Positions 60,148-64,000 of a stretch of DNA of 64,000 nt are shown in pieces. The stretch spans positions 1 through 64,000 of the forward strand of contig CANRWP010000009.1 in NCBI GenBank assembly GCA_947643595.1, written 5' to 3'. Positions within the stretch are counted from its first letter, which is position 1, and every line of letters begins with the position of its first letter. The notes under the pieces were generated by a model. It did not search any database. It had not been told where the DNA came from and saw nothing but the letters and a program-made list of their open reading frames with translations. The translations under genes were made by a program, and so were the position numbers. The stretch is from an uncultured bacterium (GTDB lineage Bacteria; Bacillota; Clostridia; Lachnospirales; Lachnospiraceae).

Positions 60148-61197
60148 ATGAAAGTAGAAAAGAAAGTGATATCAAATTTGACAAAATGTTATTCCATCGC
60201 GCCGCTTACTTATCAGGGGAAAGAACATTTTCTTGTGGCGGCGGAAAAGGTGGATAAATGTCTGCTTTTTGACACGGACGGGAACGAGGAGGATGTCGTC
60301 TGGAGCGAGCCGGGCGGCGTGATGACGATGGTGCAGGTGCCTGGCAGCGACGGGCAGTTTCTCGCGACACATAAATTTTATTCTCCGAACGATTCAAAGG
60401 AGGCAAAGATCGTTATTGTGACGCCGATCGAAAAGGGAAACTGGGAAGTGAGGACGTTGGTGGAGTTGCCTTTTGTCCACAGATTTGATATTCTGGAAAG
60501 GAATGGTGTAAAGTATCTGATCGCCTGCGCGTTAAAGTCCGACTATGAGTACAAGGAAGACTGGAGATTCCCGGGCAAAGTGTTTACGGCCGTGCTGCCC
60601 GACGATCTGAGCGGGTATGACGCGGACCATCAGCTGCCGCTCACCGTGCTGAAGGACAACATGTTGAAAAACCATGGATATTACAGGACGGAGGAGAACG
60701 GTGCAGTGAGCGGCATTATCTCCGCGGATAACGGTGTGTTCAAGTTTACGCCCCCCGAGAGAGAAGGAGGAGAATGGAAGATCGAGGAGCTGATCACCGA
60801 CGCGGCATCTGATGCGGTGTTAGTAGATTTTGACGGGGATGGGGAAAAGGAACTGGCAGTGCTCTCTCCGTTCCACGGGGACAGGATCCGTTTCTACAAA
60901 AAGACGGACGGCGCCTATCGGATGGTGTATGAGTTTGAGGAGAGCAGAGAGTTTTTGCATTCCATCTACGGCGGTATGCTGTGCGGAAAACCAGCGCTTG
61001 TGACCGGGCACCGGAAGGGGGAGAGAGACCTGATGGTCTTCACCTACAACAGGGAAAAAGGCGCCTATGAGATGGAATATATCGACAGAGACTGCGGTTC
61101 GGCGAATGTCTATCACTATGTTAAGGACGGCAAAGATATGCTTGTGTCCACAAACAGGGAGATCGACGAGGTGGCACTTTATACGATTACAGAATGA
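60148..61197 (+). CDS. Uncharacterised beta-propeller-like protein of the ula operon
   Basis: 349 residues, mostly beta-strand, with repeated blades of about 45 residues (FLVAAEKVDKCLLFD, VLVDFDGDGEKELAVLSP, MVYEFEESREFLHSIYGG). DFDGDGEKEL matches the calcium-binding FG-GAP/VCBS type of blade. There is no signal peptide, so it acts in the cytoplasm if at all. It sits between ulaE and ulaF with normal spacing. It is not part of the classical pathway. A lactonase, mutarotase or sugar-phosphate-binding role is conceivable but unsupported. Confidence 0.7.
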   Translation: MKVEKKVISNLTKCYSIAPLTYQGKEHFLVAAEKVDKCLLFDTDGNEEDVVWSEPGGVMTMVQVPGSDGQFLATHKFYSPNDSKEAKIVIVTPIEKGNWEVRTLVELPFVHRFDILERNGVKYLIACALKSDYEYKEDWRFPGKVFTAVLPDDLSGYDADHQLPLTVLKDNMLKNHGYYRTEENGAVSGIISADNGVFKFTPPEREGGEWKIEELITDAASDAVLVDFDGDGEKELAVLSPFHGDRIRFYKKTDGAYRMVYEFEESREFLHSIYGGMLCGKPALVTGHRKGERDLMVFTYNREKGAYEMEYIDRDCGSANVYHYVKDGKDMLVSTNREIDEVALYTITE

Positions 61198-61221
61198 GAA
61201 ACCGGAATAGGAGAGAGAAAA

Positions 61222-61908
61222 ATGCTGGAAGAACTGAAAAAACGCGTGTATGAAGCGAATATGCTTCTGCCCAGGTACGGGCTGGTAACTTTTACATGGG
61301 GCAATGTGAGCGAGATCGACAGGGAGAGCGGACTTTTTGCGATCAAGCCCAGCGGCGTGGATTATGACAAGCTGACGCCGGACGATATGGTGATCATGGA
61401 TCTGGAGGGCAATAAGGTGGAGGGCAGATACAATCCTTCCTCGGACACAGCGACCCATGTGGAACTGTACAGGGCGTTCCCGAAGATCGGAGGTGTGGTT
61501 CACACGCATTCTTCCTGGGCGACAAGCTGGGCACAGGCGGGCAGAGCGATCCCCTGTTACGGCACGACCCATGCGGATTATATCTACGGTGAAGTGCCCT
61601 GCGCGAGATGCCTGACAGAGGAGGAGCTGAAAGATTACGAGAGAAACACCGGGCTTCTGATCACAGACATGTTCAAGGACAGAGATTACGAGGCGGTTCC
61701 GGCCGTTCTGTGCAAAAACCACGGGCCTTTCACCTGGGGAAAAGACGGTCACGAGGCGGTGCACAATGCGGTGGTGCTGGAGGAGGTTGCAAAGATGGCT
61801 TCCCGCTGTGAGATGATCAACCCCGATGTGAAGCCTGCGCCGCAGGAACTTCAGGATAAACATTATTACAGAAAACATGGCGCGAACGCCTACTACGGGC
61901 AGCGCTGA
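61222..61908 (+). CDS. ulaF: L-ribulose-5-phosphate 4-epimerase
   Basis: 228 residues of the class II aldolase fold (AraD/UlaF). The zinc ligands fall in [13 protein letters not shown], and later [10 protein letters not shown] supplies the phosphate/active-site loop. GNVSEID and [10 protein letters not shown] are the N-terminal substrate loops. It yields D-xylulose 5-phosphate, which joins the pentose phosphate pathway. Confidence 0.93.
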   Translation: MLEELKKRVYEANMLLPRYGLVTFTWGNVSEIDRESGLFAIKPSGVDYDKLTPDDMVIMDLEGNKVEGRYNPSSDTATHVELYRAFPKIGGVVHTHSSWATSWAQAGRAIPCYGTTHADYIYGEVPCARCLTEEELKDYERNTGLLITDMFKDRDYEAVPAVLCKNHGPFTWGKDGHEAVHNAVVLEEVAKMASRCEMINPDVKPAPQELQDKHYYRKHGANAYYGQR

Positions 61909-61917
61909 GCACAAGTT

Positions 61918-61947
61918 TTCCGGGTCTGAGATCTTTCAGACCCGGAA
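61918..61947 (+). terminator. Hairpin after ulaF (terminator-like)
   Basis: A perfect 11-bp stem TTCCGGGTCTG / CAGACCCGGAA with an 8-nt loop is followed by GATTTTA. The tail is weak, so it may only partly terminate or may protect the upstream RNA. Confidence 0.55.
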
Positions 61948-61976
61948 GATTTTAGAGGACAGGAGAGGCGGCAAAT

Positions 61977-62699
61977 ATGATAAAGGCGGTCATTTTTGAT
62001 ATTGACAACACGATGTATGATTTTGACGGAACCCATAGGACCGCTATGGCGGCGCTGGGGGTGTATGCGAAGGAAAATTTCGGTATGGAGCCGGAAAAGA
62101 CCGCGGAGCTCGTAAAAAAGTGCATGGGCATTGTGACGGAGAGAACGGGCGAAAACTGCGCCGCGCTGCACAACAGACTGCTTCGTTTCCAGTGCTTTCT
62201 GGAGCAGATCGGCAATACCGATTATCAGAAGGCGATGGAGATGTATCATGTCTACTGGGATACGCTGTTGGAACATATGAAGCCGGAGTCTGGGCTTTTG
62301 TCCCTTCTCGAAAGCCTGAGAGAGAGGGGGATAAAAATCGGGATCGGTTCTGATATGACCGCTTACATCCAGTATAAGAAACTGGCAAAGCTGGGAGTGA
62401 TGCGGTATCTGGATTTCATCGTGACCAGCGAGGAAGCGGGATCGGAGAAACCGACGCCCCGGTTTTTCGAGCTGTGTGTGAAGAAAGCGGGATGCAGGCC
62501 AGAGGAATGCGTTTTTATCGGCGACAGTCTGAAAAAGGATGTGATCGGACCCACAGAGTGCGGTCTCATCGGAACCTGGTATCGCCCGGCGGTGAAGGAC
62601 GGCGCGAAGCAGGGAGGGGATCCGCCGCAGGCGGAGAGTTATCCCGTGGTGAGAAACTATGAGGACGATCTCTGGGAAGAAGGACAGGAAAAAGAATAG
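61977..62699 (+). CDS. HAD-superfamily phosphatase
   Basis: 240 residues. Motif I FDIDNTMYDF gives Asp8 and Asp10. Motif II is in IGIGSDMT, motif III is Lys in GSEKPTPRFF, and motif IV is FIGDSLKKDVIG. The alpha-helical cap lies between motifs I and II. It belongs to the YjjG/PGP-like HAD group and dephosphorylates some small metabolite. It follows the ula operon and may remove phosphate from stalled sugar phosphates; that is inference. Its stop overlaps the next start. Confidence 0.9.
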   Translation: MIKAVIFDIDNTMYDFDGTHRTAMAALGVYAKENFGMEPEKTAELVKKCMGIVTERTGENCAALHNRLLRFQCFLEQIGNTDYQKAMEMYHVYWDTLLEHMKPESGLLSLLESLRERGIKIGIGSDMTAYIQYKKLAKLGVMRYLDFIVTSEEAGSEKPTPRFFELCVKKAGCRPEECVFIGDSLKKDVIGPTECGLIGTWYRPAVKDGAKQGGDPPQAESYPVVRNYEDDLWEEGQEKE

Positions 62700-63494
62700 A
62701 TGAGTATACAAAATATATTTTTGGTACTGCTGGGAGCGGTAATCTTTGTCGTAGGGACAACCAATATCCGGGCTTATCTGAGAAGGAGAAGGCCCGAAAA
62801 TATGCTGAGAGGGAAGGTGCTCTCCTCAAAACAGACGGTAAAGAGGGATAAGGAAGACCGGCTGATCCAGCACTATTACGAGCTGGTGGTGCAGTGCAGC
62901 GGCGGAGGAAAGACCTTCAACGAAAAGGTGAACAGCACGATGGAGTACGGGAAGGGCGACGAGATAAAACTGGTGCGGAGTGGCGATAAGATCGTTCCGT
63001 CTTCCGGCGGCGGGATGACCTTCGGCACAGCCCTTGCGATCACTCTGGCGGGGATGGGGATCGCGGTTTTTCCGGTGGTATATCAGAACAACGGGGAGAA
63101 GGAGGGCTCTTTTGTTCTGGTGCTTCTGCTGATTTTGGCGGGAGTGATCTCAGCCTCCTCGTTTCTGAAGGACCGTCGGAAAAAGTTTCGGGAGTTAAGC
63201 GGCGAGATCGTGGATATTTTATACTATCGGAGAGGGGACAACAAAAAGTTCTCCAGGCCGGTGGAATCCTACTATCCCCTGATAAAATGCACAGTCGGTG
63301 AAAAAGAAAAGATATTTCTCTCCGCCTACAATTCCAGCACAAAGGGAACTTATAAGACCGGGACAAAAATAAAGCTCTTCTACGACGAAGAGCAGGGGAA
63401 TATCGTGGAGAAAAAGGCGAGTCCCGCGCTGATGGGGCTGGCAGTCCTTTTCTTTTTAGCCGCGCTGACAGGTATCGTCAGTATTTTCGCGTAG
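62700..63494 (+). CDS. DUF3592-like membrane protein
   Basis: 264 residues. Three membrane segments are predicted: residues 5-22, a pair around 103-155, and a last one near 240-262. Two similar soluble strand-rich units follow the first two (RGKVLSSKQTVKRD...YYELVVQC and SGEIVDILYYRRGD...YYPLIKCTV), the pattern of DUF3592 proteins. The function is not known. It overlaps the end of the HAD gene by one base. Confidence 0.72.
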   Translation: MSIQNIFLVLLGAVIFVVGTTNIRAYLRRRRPENMLRGKVLSSKQTVKRDKEDRLIQHYYELVVQCSGGGKTFNEKVNSTMEYGKGDEIKLVRSGDKIVPSSGGGMTFGTALAITLAGMGIAVFPVVYQNNGEKEGSFVLVLLLILAGVISASSFLKDRRKKFRELSGEIVDILYYRRGDNKKFSRPVESYYPLIKCTVGEKEKIFLSAYNSSTKGTYKTGTKIKLFYDEEQGNIVEKKASPALMGLAVLFFLAALTGIVSIFA

Positions 63495-63509
63495 AAAAAG
63501 ACAGCCCCC

Positions 63510-64000
63510 TTATCTGCCGGAATTTAAGAGTACTTTCAGAAATTCCTCCGGTGTGTGGATCGTGAGCAGTTCCCGCACCGTGCTGCGGTTCAGGAGCGTG
63601 ATTGCCAGCGGGTCAAATATCGTGTTGAAAAGTTGTCTGTCAGCGGGGCTGAAGCAGAGCATAATGACGAGCTGTATGGGGGTGGAATCCCAGTCCATCG
63701 GGGTATCGTTGATCAGGATATACATACAGGAATTGAGCTCCTGCATTTTGACCGTGTGTGGGATGGCAAAATTCTGGATGGCGGTGGAGGAGAGCGCTTC
63801 CCGCTCGAGGATCCGCTTCTCAAAATCTTCCAGACAATAGCCGTTCTCGTACAGCTTGCCGCACATATAATGGATCGCCTCCTCCCTGGAGAGCGGTCTG
63901 TCTATATGTTCTACGAATTTCGGGTCGAGAAGTTTTTGCAGTTCGTCGTAGAAGGTATTCATCTTTTTGTGTTCCTTGAGCTGTCCGATGGTGCGCTCGA
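63510..64000 (-). CDS. BglG-type regulator, C-terminal PTS IIA domain (cut by window edge)
   Basis: The frame is open to the right end of the window, so only the C-terminal part is seen (about 163 codons). It is a PTS IIA-2 (fructose/mannitol-type) domain with phospho-His in NFAIPHTVKM, then YILINDTPMDWD and VIMLCFSPADRQLF. Such a domain at the C-terminus of a larger protein is usual for PRD-containing BglG/MtlR/LicR activators, whose activity is set by PTS phosphorylation. A stand-alone IIA starting at the ATG at 63962 is less likely, because upstream codons remain open and read smoothly (ERTIGQLKEHKK). Confidence 0.8.
   Translation of the reverse strand, partial: ERTIGQLKEHKKMNTFYDELQKLLDPKFVEHIDRPLSREEAIHYMCGKLYENGYCLEDFEKRILEREALSSTAIQNFAIPHTVKMQELNSCMYILINDTPMDWDSTPIQLVIMLCFSPADRQLFNTIFDPLAITLLNRSTVRELLTIHTPEEFLKVLLNSGR

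Noticed and set aside
1-64000. CRISPR arrays, rRNA and tRNA genes, prophage genes
   Set aside because: Looked for across the window; no regularly spaced repeats, no recognisable stable RNA genes and no phage structural or integrase genes were seen.

Overview
The window looks like a chromosomal segment of a gut-type Clostridia, most plausibly Lachnospiraceae. The grounds are moderately GC-rich coding sequence, strong AGGAGG-type ribosome binding sites, consensus sigma-A promoters, GH94 phosphorylases, a sortase-type surface protein, a T-box-like leader, ferredoxin-dependent 2-oxoacid oxidoreductase genes and many two-component/ABC cassettes. I cannot name the species. I saw no rRNA, tRNA, CRISPR array or phage module.

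Layout. 1-579: remnant of an ISAs1-type transposase. 790-5664: a giant wall-anchored surface protein behind a perfect sigma-A promoter, then an AraC regulator. 5717-17383: a beta-glucoside/beta-glucan utilisation locus with two GH94 phosphorylases, a divergent sugar ABC transporter (binding lipoprotein plus two permeases) and a GH3 glycosidase with inverted domain order. 17399-24717: mixed housekeeping and accessory genes: a MATE pump broken by one amber codon, a 159-bp inverted-repeat element, Bcp peroxiredoxin, a DinJ/YafQ toxin-antitoxin pair, YaaA, an AT-rich AlbA/Schlafen-type protein, an SOS-controlled Y-family polymerase cassette and a GNAT acetyltransferase. 24953-27592: an unrecognised three-gene operon (ribbon-helix-helix protein, Cys-rich protein, HExxH protein).

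27669-38485: a lysophospholipase-like hydrolase; two two-component systems in tandem followed by two ABC systems; DUF3021 and LytTR genes. 38731-42000: an AAA/DUF4143 ATPase, CutC and an orphan PotD-type lipoprotein. 42247-47361: a DeoR regulator divergent from a mannose-family PTS (IIB, IIC, IID, no IIA) that is joined to NagB-, HPS- and PHI-type enzymes. 47396-50842: a perfect promoter, a T-box-like leader and a four-subunit 2-oxoacid:ferredoxin oxidoreductase. 50978-53119: ECF sigma factor, membrane partner, Cys-motif small protein and a radical SAM enzyme. 53120-54718: a helical-repeat protein on the other strand. 55038-63494: an L-ascorbate (ula) operon without ulaD but with a beta-propeller protein, then a HAD phosphatase and a DUF3592 membrane protein. 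The right edge cuts a BglG/PTS-IIA regulator.

How the parts fit. Most of the window is sugar capture and fermentation. Beta-glucosides enter by ABC transport and are split by phosphorolysis (GH94) or hydrolysis (GH3). Two PTS operons feed hexose- and pentose-phosphate intermediates, and the oxidoreductase links 2-oxoacids to ferredoxin. The least explained pieces are the RHH/Cys-rich/HExxH operon, the ECF/radical-SAM operon, the PTS-NagB-HPS-PHI operon and the beta-propeller gene inside the ula operon.
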